Assembly (NCBI RefSeq): GCF_014397005.1
Contig: NZ_JACGWS010000020.1
Location: 1 to 64,000, forward strand
DNA from: Kordia aestuariivivens
GTDB taxonomy: Bacteria; Bacteroidota; Bacteroidia; Flavobacteriales; Flavobacteriaceae
Reading direction: 5' to 3'
Length of the DNA stretch: 64,000 nt
Shown here: one piece after another, positions 54,301-61,907 of the stretch
Layout of the letters: every line of letters begins with the position of its first letter
Position numbering within the stretch: position 1 is the first letter of the stretch
The notes under the pieces: model-generated
What the model saw: only the letters and a program-made list of their open reading frames with translations
The model's database searches: none
What the model was told of the DNA's origin: nothing
Made by a program: the position numbers and the translations under genes

Positions 54301-56031
54301 ACAACTTATGAAAACGCAGGTTGGACAGGCTTTTTTAGTGTAAATGGTATAGTTTCTGATGGAGCTATTGGAGTAACTTTTGGTGCAGATGGAATTACGT
54401 ATGAAATTACGTCTGTCAATCCAAATGAAGTAGAAGTCATTGGTGGTTCCGTAACAGGAGATTTAATAATTCCTGCGCAAGCAAATTTAAATACTACTAA
54501 TTTTTCAGTAAAAACGATCCGCGCAAGCGCTTTTCAAAACGATCCTATTACTAGCGTAACACTTCCTGCAAGTATCACTGATATTGGCGCTAATGCTTTT
54601 ACAACAACGAGTTTAACGGAAGTTACAGCATTTGGAGCAACACCAGCAACCATTGAAACCAATTCGTTTGGAGAAACAGGAGGCATAGACCTAACAATTC
54701 CTGTAAGTAGTGAAACTGATTATGAAAATGCAGGTTGGACAGGTTTTTTCTCGGTAAATGGTGGCGATCCTGCTATCGGAACACAATTTACGGTAAACGC
54801 AATACGATATGAAATTTTAACCTTAGCACCCAATACATTATCCGCAGTTGGAAAAAATGGAACGGTACCAAATGGCGATTTTATATTCCCAGAATTAATA
54901 AGTAAAAACGGAGTTGATTTTACCATTACGACCATTGGAAACTCAGCTTTTAGAAGCCAAGATGTACAAACAGTTAGTTTACCAAGTACGGTTACCACGC
55001 TAGCATTTCGGGCATTTAGAAGTAATGGTTCATTACGAAGTACAAACATTCCTGCAAATATAACATCCATTGGAGGAGAATCTTTTTTTGGTAATGGATT
55101 AACTGAAGTTATCGCAGAAAGTGTAAATCCACCAACAATAAACAATGGTGTTTTTAATCCGCGAAGCGATATCAATCTATTCATTCCACAAGGAACAACA
55201 CAAGCATATATAGATGCCGGTTGGACAGGTTTTGGTGCTATGATAGAACAAGGAACACTCGTTTTAGAACCAAAAGTATACCTGCAAGGTGCTAGTTTAA
55301 ATCCAAATACAGGAGAAGAAACACTTATGCGTGACGACTTAAGAATTGAAAATCTAATTCCAACAACTTCGCCGTATCCTGATGGCGCAACATCTGATAG
55401 TGCTGTATTTAATGCAACAGGCAATAATGCAATTGTTGATTGGGTTTTTGTTGAATTACGTGACGCTTCAAACAATACAACTATTGTAGAAGGGAAATCA
55501 GCATTACTCCAACGCGATGGAGATGTGGTGGATACAAATGGAACATCAGTAGTACAATTTACGTCACCATTAGGGAATTATTTTGTAGTCATCAAACACA
55601 GAAACCATTTAGGAATCATGACAGGAAACGTAGTGTCATTAACAGGAATACGAAACACTGTCGATTTTACAGATGCAACAAGTCAAATTACCTTTGGAAG
55701 CAACGCACAAACGATTGCAGGAATGCCAGTAGACACTGTTGGAATGTGGACAGGAAATGTAAACGGAGACAACATCGTACAATACTCAGGAACCGATCCT
55801 GATGCGCCAGCAATTCTGTCGCTAGTCTTAAATGATGTTGGAAACTTCCTAAACTTTTCAACCTTTATCGTAAGTGGTTACGATACAAATGATGTTGATA
55901 TGGACGGAAGAGTACAATACGAAGGTGTTGCACCAGATGCACCTTTCATCTTACAAAACATATTGGCACATCCAGGCAACTTTTTAAACTTTAGCACATT
56001 TCAAATTCAAGAACAATTACCAGAAAATTAA
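51322..56031 (+). CDS. Giant secreted BspA-type leucine-rich-repeat protein
   Basis: A 1569-residue protein with a signal peptide (MKTKLTILIANLFCIIGIAQ). It consists of BspA-like LRR_5 repeats (AFRNxxLTSVTLPASVTTIG-type) arranged in seven larger modules that each end in GWTGF-x-S-V-N-G. Modules 2 and 3 are 158 residues apart and nearly identical even in DNA. An unbroken run of LRRs fills residues about 560-830. The C-terminus has two dockerin-like motifs, NVNGDNIVQYSG near 1479 and DVDMDGRVQYEG near 1524, and ends EQLPEN; no type A sorting tail is seen. It probably acts in adhesion or surface binding. The T9SS-sorted gene follows after 2 bp. Confidence 0.92.
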   Translation: MKTKLTILIANLFCIIGIAQTFSVDGFNYNVISTSPNEVEVTGGTFTNPLTIPSTVTDGTDNYTVTAVGSQAFRNKGVTSVILPNTLRVINFRGFRDNGGLTSVTLPASITNVGGEAFLNGGLTEIIAEGTIPASISNSSFGTRTNVDLIVPNGLEATYISGGWTGFNTVNGEIPVGGTFDVGDLRYRVISQNPLEVEVAGRLNSIVDVVIPASVLEPQLGDTYTVTAIGSRAFRNAGINSVVFSNTINTIKNEAFEINNLTTVTLPASLITIGNEVFNLNPLTEVISQAVTAPAIQSNSIVNRGNISLTIPSGSEAAYVNDGWTGFFSINGTPFIGSDFSADGFNYRINGVNPNTVELRGGGSGITDLVLQPTTTKNGVLFTVNAITNRAFRNRGINSVVLPSTIETIGFEVFELNNLTTITLPASVTTIADQAFNLNPLTEVISQAVVAPTIETNSFINRGNISLTVPSGSEASYVNGGWTGFFSINGTPFIGADFSVDGFNYRINGVNPNTVELRGGGTGIVDLVLPSTTTKNSISFTVSAIGFQSFRNKGVNSVVFPQNIEVIGAEAFELNNLTTITIPASVTTIGEEAFLNNSLTQVIFTSGPETIGVNAFRGNQLINVNIPSGTVTIGNGAFINNQISSLVIPTGVITIGRGAFRNNNLVTVVLPTTVETIDTDAFLDNQLVNITLPTNLTTLGAGAFRNNQLTSIVIPDGVTELKSQTFRNNDLESVTLPANLQIINNDVFRDNEITSIDFPASLTTLGGFSFRNNKLTSVTIPANISTIEVNTFNENLLTSITIPSNITSIENSAFANNPLVFVIADSATPATITSSSFGTRSTINLTIIPDQQTVIDDYIAAAWTGFGSVNGDFQVGARFTEGDLRYEVTAISPNTVKVLDRQTAAQNISIPAVVLETNSITSFNVTLIEDAAFQNTDITSVAIGGNIVSIGNNAFQGSSLTSVNAQGTMPATITASSFGDRSVINLTVLFGLETTYENAGWTGFFSVNGIVSDGAIGVTFGADGITYEITSVNPNEVEVIGGSVTGDLIIPAQANLNTTNFSVKTIRASAFQNDPITSVTLPASITDIGANAFTTTSLTEVTAFGATPATIETNSFGETGGIDLTIPVSSETDYENAGWTGFFSVNGGDPAIGTQFTVNAIRYEILTLAPNTLSAVGKNGTVPNGDFIFPELISKNGVDFTITTIGNSAFRSQDVQTVSLPSTVTTLAFRAFRSNGSLRSTNIPANITSIGGESFFGNGLTEVIAESVNPPTINNGVFNPRSDINLFIPQGTTQAYIDAGWTGFGAMIEQGTLVLEPKVYLQGASLNPNTGEETLMRDDLRIENLIPTTSPYPDGATSDSAVFNATGNNAIVDWVFVELRDASNNTTIVEGKSALLQRDGDVVDTNGTSVVQFTSPLGNYFVVIKHRNHLGIMTGNVVSLTGIRNTVDFTDATSQITFGSNAQTIAGMPVDTVGMWTGNVNGDNIVQYSGTDPDAPAILSLVLNDVGNFLNFSTFIVSGYDTNDVDMDGRVQYEGVAPDAPFILQNILAHPGNFLNFSTFQIQEQLPEN

Positions 56032-56033
56032 AC

Positions 56034-56852
56034 ATGATGAACAAAATTACTTTTACAAATCTATGTATGGCAATCTATTGCCTATTTACAGCCAACATGT
56101 ATGCACAAGATGGTTACACCTACACGTTAATTGATAACGGAAGTTACAGCTTTACCATTGGCGCTGTGCCAAACGCAAGCGCGAGTAACTTTGCAACCTC
56201 TGTACAGAGTTACGGATTTACAATTCTTTTACCAGATGGTGCTACGGCAACGGTTACATCTTCATTAGGAAGTGCTGCAAATGCTACTTTTTTTAATGGA
56301 ACTGATGTAGCCCAACCAACAATTGATGGCTATCTAATTACAGAAACACTTGGAAGTCCAGCGGCTTTACCTGCACCATCTGCGGGTACAACAACACCAA
56401 TTGTAACGATTCAAATAAATGGTGCGCCTACAAGCGGAATTCTTGAAATTTTAGCAAACGATTCAGCATTAGCAAATGCAGTAACTCCATTAAAAAGTTT
56501 CATGCAAGCAGATATGATTGATAATGGCGCAGCAGTATTTACTAATGTTGTAGATCCAAATGCTTCAGGCTTATCAGGAGTTAGTTCTTTTGACTTTTCC
56601 ACACTTTCTGTGGAAGAAAATCAATTGACAAACCTTTCTATTTATCCAAATCCAGCAACAGATGTTGTAAACATTCAAAATAGCGAGGTTGCATTACAGA
56701 AAGTAGAAATCTATTCCATGAATGGACAATTAGTACGTTCTCAACACAATAATTTAGAAAGAATACAGGTCAATACACTAAAAAGTGGTTTATATATAAT
56801 GAAATTATATGCTGCAAATACTAGCAAAACGATAAAACTGATCCGACAATAA
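56034..56852 (+). CDS. Secreted protein with T9SS type A sorting domain (copy 2)
   Basis: A 272-residue paralogue of the gene at 46484. It has a signal peptide ending in NMYAQ, then the shared domain (QDGYTYTLIDNGSYSFTIGA, SYGFTILLPDG, TIQINGAPTSGILEILAND), and a C-terminal sorting domain (LSIYPNPATDVVNIQN, YSMNGQLV, LKSGLYIMKL, KTIKLIRQ). It starts 2 bp after the LRR stop, at tandem ATGs (56034 or 56037). The tight coupling suggests the two are made together, possibly as a surface complex. Confidence 0.87.
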   Translation: MMNKITFTNLCMAIYCLFTANMYAQDGYTYTLIDNGSYSFTIGAVPNASASNFATSVQSYGFTILLPDGATATVTSSLGSAANATFFNGTDVAQPTIDGYLITETLGSPAALPAPSAGTTTPIVTIQINGAPTSGILEILANDSALANAVTPLKSFMQADMIDNGAAVFTNVVDPNASGLSGVSSFDFSTLSVEENQLTNLSIYPNPATDVVNIQNSEVALQKVEIYSMNGQLVRSQHNNLERIQVNTLKSGLYIMKLYAANTSKTIKLIRQ

Positions 56853-56940
56853 CACTATTTTAACATCTAATTTTTAAAAGGGTTTAATTTTTAGTAATAT
56901 TATAAGTAAGTGTATTCATCATAAAAATAAAAGCAGCGTC

Positions 56941-56948
56941 TATTTTTG
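56941..56948 (+). promoter_or_regulatory. -7 promoter box (TATTTTTG)
   Basis: A perfect TAnnTTTG match 31 nt before ATG 56980, indicating that the following regulator can be transcribed separately from the LRR operon. Confidence 0.45.
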
Positions 56949-56979
56949 AAAATGAATGCATCACACTAAAAAATAATTT

Positions 56980-58641
56980 ATGATTCCTACAATAGAATAC
57001 ACAAAAAGTGGAAACATTAGTATAGCGTATCAAGTCTTTGGATCAGGTCCAATAGATTTGGTATACATTCCTGGTTGGGTTTCTAATATTGATTGGATGT
57101 GGGCGTGCCCTGAATTAGTAGATTTTTTCCAAGAGCTAGGCAAAATCGTAAGAATCATTCTCTTTGACAAAAGAGGTACAGGGCTTTCAGATCGTATTGT
57201 AGAGCTCTCTACGCTCGAAGAACGCATGGAAGACATCAAAGCAGTAATGGATGCCACAAACTCCAAAAAAGCGATTCTTTTTGGACATTCGGAAGGCGGA
57301 AGTGTATCTGCGTTATTCAGTGCTACCTATCCAAACAAAGTACGCGCATTAATTACGTTTGGAATTTTTGCAAAGCGAAGATACTCAGAAGATTATCCTT
57401 GGGCACCAACCGACGACGAACGTCAGAAGGTATACGATATGATTGAAAACGATTGGGGAAGCGGTAAAATGAATTTACAAACTTTAGTGCCTTCCAAAGC
57501 AAATGATGCGCAGTTTATGAGTTGGTTGGCTAGTTATTTCAGGTCGGGAGCGAGTCCGAGAGCGGCTATGAAATTGACTAAAATGAATACGCAGGTAAAT
57601 ATTATTGACATTTTAGGATACATAAAAGTACCAACGTTGCTCATGCAACGTACGAATGATATTGATGTGAAAATTGAAGAAGGTAAATTCATTGCAGAGC
57701 GCATCAAAGGTTCAAAATTTGTAGAATTTGACGGAGATGATCATCTTTTTTGGGCTGGCAATACGACAGAAGTTTTGGCAGAAATGAAGAATTTTATCTA
57801 TCATTTGCAGCCATGTGACGGTTGTTATAAAAAAAGACTCACTACCATTTTATTTGGACAAATGATGACTTCTTCAGCGTCAAGTCTGGAACCTGAAATG
57901 ATCGATGAATTTATTGCAGCTTATGACGGTAAAATTATCAGTAAGAATAAAAAATTCTTTATGGCAGCATTTGAAGTTTCTGGGAAAGCCATTCACTTCG
58001 GGATCGATTTATTACAAAATTTACAAGCCAAAGATATCCCGTTTTCTGCAGGAATCTACATGAAAGAAAGTGCTGAAGACAATAATGATCCTCTAACACA
58101 ACGAGATGATTACATGGTTGCAGCAATGTTGTCTATCATAAAACCAAATAAAATTCTGGTTACGCAAACAATCAAGCATTTACTATCGGGTGCAGAATTT
58201 GAATATACCAAAAGCGCTTCCATACTTGCACATGCAACGCATGAATTATGCACACTATATAGCGTCACAAAAGAATCGATTTCAAAAGATGAAAACGTGA
58301 ATCCTTATGGATTCTCCAAATACGATTCTTTTTTAGAAGACATTTTAAGAATTATAGATCATTACATAGACAATACTAGGTTTGGCGTAGAGATGTTGAC
58401 TAAAAAAGCAGAAATAAGCGAGCGACAATTACAACGAAAAATAAAAGAAACTACGGGAAAATCTCCGAGTCAATTAATCATGTTTATACGTCTTAGAAAA
58501 GCTAAAACGGAGTTACTATCAAATAATCATACAGTATCCGAAATTGCTTTTAAGTTTGGGTTTTCGAGTCCATCATACTTTTCAAAATGCTTTAAAAAAG
58601 AATTTGGAATTCGTCCTACGGAAGTAATTAATGCAAAATAA
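56980..58641 (+). CDS. Three-domain regulator: alpha/beta hydrolase, cyclase-like, AraC HTH
   Basis: A 553-residue protein. Residues 1-275 form an alpha/beta hydrolase (FDKRGTGLSDR; GHSEGG with Ser104; NDIDVK with Asp227 or Asp229; His255 in GDDHLFW). Residues about 285-425 follow the pattern of class III nucleotide cyclases fused to such hydrolases (KRLTTILF, AAYDGKIISKNKKFFMAAFE, IPFSAGIY), but the metal-binding Asp of FTDI is missing, so it is probably non-catalytic. Residues about 452-551 are an AraC-type double helix-turn-helix (EISERQLQRKIKETTGKSPS, VSEIAFKFGFSSPSYFSKCF). It likely senses a small molecule and controls nearby genes. Confidence 0.85.
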   Translation: MIPTIEYTKSGNISIAYQVFGSGPIDLVYIPGWVSNIDWMWACPELVDFFQELGKIVRIILFDKRGTGLSDRIVELSTLEERMEDIKAVMDATNSKKAILFGHSEGGSVSALFSATYPNKVRALITFGIFAKRRYSEDYPWAPTDDERQKVYDMIENDWGSGKMNLQTLVPSKANDAQFMSWLASYFRSGASPRAAMKLTKMNTQVNIIDILGYIKVPTLLMQRTNDIDVKIEEGKFIAERIKGSKFVEFDGDDHLFWAGNTTEVLAEMKNFIYHLQPCDGCYKKRLTTILFGQMMTSSASSLEPEMIDEFIAAYDGKIISKNKKFFMAAFEVSGKAIHFGIDLLQNLQAKDIPFSAGIYMKESAEDNNDPLTQRDDYMVAAMLSIIKPNKILVTQTIKHLLSGAEFEYTKSASILAHATHELCTLYSVTKESISKDENVNPYGFSKYDSFLEDILRIIDHYIDNTRFGVEMLTKKAEISERQLQRKIKETTGKSPSQLIMFIRLRKAKTELLSNNHTVSEIAFKFGFSSPSYFSKCFKKEFGIRPTEVINAK

Positions 58642-58706
58642 AATAGATTCATTTCATGATAAAGAAAATAATAAATAGAGAAAATAACAACTTAAAAAAT
58701 GCCAAA

Positions 58707-59072
58707 ATGAATAGAAAATTATACAAATGGATTGCCTGTGTCGGTGCGCTTGCATTCTTTTACAATTGTACAACAAATACGGTCGATGAAGGTAGTATTG
58801 AAGATTTGCCACCAATTGTAGAAACGGTGACATATGAAGGTGCTGTACAAGCCATTATTGTGACAAACTGTGTCACTTGCCATAGCGGACCAAACGCAAA
58901 TGCAGGCTTGCAATTAACGAGTTATGTAAATGTAAGAGCTGCTGCAGAAAATGGAAATTTGATTGGCCGGATTAACAATTCTTCCAATCCTATGCCGCCA
59001 TCGGGACAGTTGCCACCAGAAACACGTCAAATCATTGACCAATGGGTGATAGACGGATACATTCAAAATTAA
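58707..59072 (+). CDS. Small lipoprotein c-type cytochrome
   Basis: A 121-residue protein counted from ATG 58707 (MNRKLYKWIACVGALAFF); the frame is also open from ATG 58656. The signal ends in a lipobox-like FYNC (Cys21). The haem site is CVTCH (Cys55, Cys58, His59), and NPMPPSGQLPP near residue 100 supplies the likely axial Met. The layout resembles the short cytochromes of Bacteroidota (planctomycete cytochrome C-like). It should sit at a membrane facing the periplasm and carry electrons. YceI follows after 27 bp. Confidence 0.85.
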   Translation: MNRKLYKWIACVGALAFFYNCTTNTVDEGSIEDLPPIVETVTYEGAVQAIIVTNCVTCHSGPNANAGLQLTSYVNVRAAAENGNLIGRINNSSNPMPPSGQLPPETRQIIDQWVIDGYIQN

Positions 59073-59099
59073 ACCATAAAAACAATAAAACATAAAGAG

Positions 59100-59648
59100 A
59101 TGAAAAAAATAGTAATGGTAGTATGTTTTCTTTTTGTTGCAGGAACAATTTCTGCGCAAAAATATTACACAAAAACAGGAGAGACAGACTTTAAAGCTTC
59201 CGTAGATGCTTTTGAGCCTGTAGAAGCAAAAAGTAATAGTACAACAGCGATATTAAAAGTTGATTCAGGTGATTTGGCTGCGCTTTTATTCATGAAGTCG
59301 TTTCACTTCAAAGTGGCGTTGATGGAAGAGCATTTCAACGAAAACTACATGGATTCGGATAAATTCCCGAAAGCTACATTCAAAGGGAAATTGAAAGATT
59401 TTAGTATGTCTGATGTATCAGCTACCGCAAAAGAATACAAACTTTCAGGAACATTAACAGTTCGCGGAAAAGACAGAGCCATTGAAACCACAGCAATGAT
59501 TTCCAAAGATGGAGACAAAGTTATTATAAAATCATTCTTTACGGTAAAACCACAAGACTTTGATATTGAAATTCCAAGTATTGTACGTGATAAAATCGCA
59601 AAAGAAATTAACGTAACATTGAATTATGAGCTTGTCGAAAAGAAGTAA
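59100..59648 (+). CDS. YceI family periplasmic protein
   Basis: A 182-residue protein with a signal peptide (MKKIVMVVCFLFVAGTISAQ). The mature part has the YceI lipocalin-like layout: FKAS near the N-terminus, MKSFHFKVALMEEHFNENYM, FPKATFKGKL and a final sheet (VTLNYELVEKK). YceI proteins bind polyisoprenoid or quinone-like lipids. Its last 23 bp overlap the next start, so the two are translationally linked. Confidence 0.92.
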   Translation: MKKIVMVVCFLFVAGTISAQKYYTKTGETDFKASVDAFEPVEAKSNSTTAILKVDSGDLAALLFMKSFHFKVALMEEHFNENYMDSDKFPKATFKGKLKDFSMSDVSATAKEYKLSGTLTVRGKDRAIETTAMISKDGDKVIIKSFFTVKPQDFDIEIPSIVRDKIAKEINVTLNYELVEKK

Positions 59649-60024
59649 AATCCTCATCGGATTAGTCATCATAATAGTAGTTGGTGCGTATGCAGGCTAC
59701 AAATACGCGTATGCGCCACATACTGCTATCAATGATATGGAAGTCGCTTTTGCAGGAACTTCTCAAAATTTCTTGGAAAAGATAAAAGACAATCCTGAAA
59801 GTTGGACGCAAGGAGAAAAAGTGATTGAACTCACGGGGAAAATTACAGGAAAAGACGAAAAGGGAATTTCGCTCAATGAAAGTATCTATTTTCAATTAGC
59901 AGAAGGAACATCGACGGCGGAATTACAAGAAGGACAAACGATACATATCAAAGGTAGAATTATTGGATATGACGATTTGTTAGAAGAGTTAAAACTCGAT
60001 AAAGCAATTATTATCAATAAATAA
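59626..60024 (+). CDS. Membrane-anchored OB-fold (tRNA_anti-like) protein
   Basis: A 132-residue protein with one N-terminal membrane anchor (ILIGLVIIIVVGAYAGY) and an OB-fold domain (VIELTGKITGKDEKGISLNE, QTIHIKGRIIGYDDL) of the tRNA_anti-like type. The family occurs in Bacteroidota as an exported or anchored domain, despite the tRNA-related name. It overlaps the YceI gene by 23 bp and is 39 bp before DUF5777. The role is unknown, but the genes are evidently linked. Confidence 0.82.
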   Translation: MSLSKRSKILIGLVIIIVVGAYAGYKYAYAPHTAINDMEVAFAGTSQNFLEKIKDNPESWTQGEKVIELTGKITGKDEKGISLNESIYFQLAEGTSTAELQEGQTIHIKGRIIGYDDLLEELKLDKAIIINK

Positions 60025-60063
60025 ACAATCAAAAAAAACTAAGCAATAACTAAGCTATAACAA

Positions 60064-60918
60064 ATGAAACACTATTTTTTACTTGCGATATTCTCTATAT
60101 GTAGTATGGGATTATTGCATGCGCAAGATGATTTGCTAGACGAATTAGAAGGTGATGCAACACCACAAACCTTTGAATCGCCTGCATTCAAAGCCATGAA
60201 GATTGGAAACTTACAATCGACAAAAGTGGCTGCAAAAGGAGATTTCTACCTCTATGTTTCACACAGATTTGGAACATTGGATGATGGATTGTCTACTTTT
60301 TTCGGGTTTGACAATGCAAATACTAAAATACAATTGGTGTACGGACTTTTAGATGGCTGGCAATTTGGAGTCAGTAGAGAATCGTTGCGACAAACGTATG
60401 CGCTTTCTACGAAGATGAAACTAAAAAGTCAATCAGGTGATTTTCCAGTAAATCTTGTTGGATATGCTACGGTGAACATCAACACGCAAGTGCGAAAAGA
60501 CCGTTTTCCATTCCTAACTTTTGACGATCGATTGAGTTATACAACGCAATTACTCATCTCAAGAAGATTTAGCAATAGCTTTTCGTTGGAATTAGCACCT
60601 TCGTATGTACGTCAAAACTTAACGTTAGAAGCTGCTCAGAAACACGATCAATTTGCCATGGGCGCGGGTGGACGTTTAAAAGTAAGCAAGCGCATGTCGA
60701 TCAACATGGATTATGTATATAATTTTAGCAGAGCTGATAACTCTCAATTCAAAAATCCATTGACCATTGGTGTCGATATTGAAACTGGCGGACACGTATT
60801 TCAATTATTATTCTCCAATGCACAATCAACCAATGAGCCTGGTTTCATCAGCAATGCAGAAGGCGATTGGGGCGATGGTGATATCTTTTTCGGATTCAAC
60901 ATTGTGCGTGTATTCTAA
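60064..60918 (+). CDS. DUF5777 outer-membrane beta-barrel protein
   Basis: A 284-residue protein with a signal peptide (MKHYFLLAIFSICSMGLLHAQ). It follows the DUF5777 pattern: DLLDELEGD, IGNLQSTKVAAKGDFYLYVSHRFG, then amphipathic strands and a final aromatic FNIVRVF typical of outer-membrane barrels. Its role is unknown; it is the last gene of the cytochrome/YceI/OB-fold cluster, and a terminator follows. Confidence 0.88.
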   Translation: MKHYFLLAIFSICSMGLLHAQDDLLDELEGDATPQTFESPAFKAMKIGNLQSTKVAAKGDFYLYVSHRFGTLDDGLSTFFGFDNANTKIQLVYGLLDGWQFGVSRESLRQTYALSTKMKLKSQSGDFPVNLVGYATVNINTQVRKDRFPFLTFDDRLSYTTQLLISRRFSNSFSLELAPSYVRQNLTLEAAQKHDQFAMGAGGRLKVSKRMSINMDYVYNFSRADNSQFKNPLTIGVDIETGGHVFQLLFSNAQSTNEPGFISNAEGDWGDGDIFFGFNIVRVF

Positions 60919-60963
60919 AGAAATAAAAATAAATTAAACATACAAAACAAAATGTCATAACAA

Positions 60964-60999
60964 ACAAGGCTTTCAAATTTGCCCTTGAAAGCCTGTTTT
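60964..60999 (+). terminator. Terminator of the DUF5777 cluster
   Basis: Stem GGCTTTCAA/TTGAAAGCC around AATTTGCC, then TGTTTTG. An outer perfect 12-bp pair (ACATACAAAACA at 60938-60949, complement at 60994-61005) could extend or compete with it. Confidence 0.75.
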
Positions 61000-61158
61000 G
61001 TATGTGTAAAATGTATTTTTTGATTTGCGATTATTAGTTTTGACTTTTATGTGTCATTTCGAGCATTATTTCAATCAAAATACATTTTAATTGAAAATAC
61101 AGAGCGTAGCCATCGAGAAATCTCTGGACCTAAAAATCTCAATGAGTATATCAAAAAA

Positions 61159-61201
61159 GTCTAATAATCTAAGAAGTCCAACAATCTAACCAAGTCTAAC
61201 T
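61159..61201. repeat. Short degenerate direct repeats (AAGTCTAACAATCTAA type)
   Basis: Three consecutive copies of a 17-19 nt unit (AAGTCTAATAATCTAAG, AAGTCCAACAATCTAACC, AAGTCTAAC) run up to the lolD stop. A related GATCTAACAATCTAAA occurs at 9003-9018. Upstream, 61051-61126 resembles a decayed form of the foldback at 27232. Confidence 0.55.
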
Positions 61202-61858
61202 CACAATATTCCCATCACGCATCACAATCTTACGATCGGCCATGTCGGCAAGTTCTTTGTTGTGTGTGACGATGACAAAGGTTTGGTTAAACTTGTCACG
61301 CAATTTAAAAAATAGGTTGTGTAAATTTTCTGCTGATTCTGAATCTAAATTTCCACTCGGTTCATCGGCAAAAATAATCGCGGGTTTATTCATCAATGCT
61401 CTGGCAACAGCGACACGTTGCTGTTCTCCACCCGAAAGTTCATTGGGTTTATGATCGTACCGACTCGATAATCCTAAGAAATCTAACAATTCTTTCGCTC
61501 TTTTATCAGCTTCTGCTTTTGCAGTACCTTTTATAAGTGCCGGAATGCACACATTTTCAATGGCTGTAAATTCAGGAAGCAATTGATGAAACTGAAAGAT
61601 GAATCCGATATGTTTATTTCGAAACTTTGCCAATTCCTTTTCGGAAAGTGTTTCTGTCTTTACATTATTGATAATTAACGAACTACTCGTGTTTGGCGAC
61701 ATTTTATCTAACGTGCCCAATATTTGAAGTAAGGTAGTTTTTCCAGCACCAGAAGCGCCAATAATAGAAACAATTTCGCCTTTTTTAATATCTAAATTGA
61801 TTCCTTTGAGAACTTCTAAATCTCCGTAAAATTTATGAATGTTTTTTGCTGTAATCAT
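61196..61858 (-). CDS. lolD: LolD-type ABC transporter ATP-binding protein
   Basis: A 220-residue ATPase with Walker [11 protein letters not shown]-loop [15 protein letters not shown], signature [15 protein letters not shown] and Walker [13 protein letters not shown]. The LolD/MacB-type Q-loop and size indicate the ATPase that powers release of lipoproteins from the inner membrane. The LolC/E permease is not adjacent. It lies 49 bp downstream of the DUF5916 gene on the same strand, so they may be co-transcribed. Confidence 0.87.
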   Translation of the reverse strand: MITAKNIHKFYGDLEVLKGINLDIKKGEIVSIIGASGAGKTTLLQILGTLDKMSPNTSSSLIINNVKTETLSEKELAKFRNKHIGFIFQFHQLLPEFTAIENVCIPALIKGTAKAEADKRAKELLDFLGLSSRYDHKPNELSGGEQQRVAVARALMNKPAIIFADEPSGNLDSESAENLHNLFFKLRDKFNQTFVIVTHNKELADMADRKIVMRDGNIVS

Positions 61859-61907
61859 GGATTATCTATAAAGGTTTCAATTTACTACATAAAGCGGTCA
61901 CGCACAA

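Noticed and set aside
51531-55475. Multiple long antisense frames under the LRR gene
   Set aside because: They arise from the repeated codon pattern of the LRR modules; they lack signal peptides, recognisable domains and promoters.
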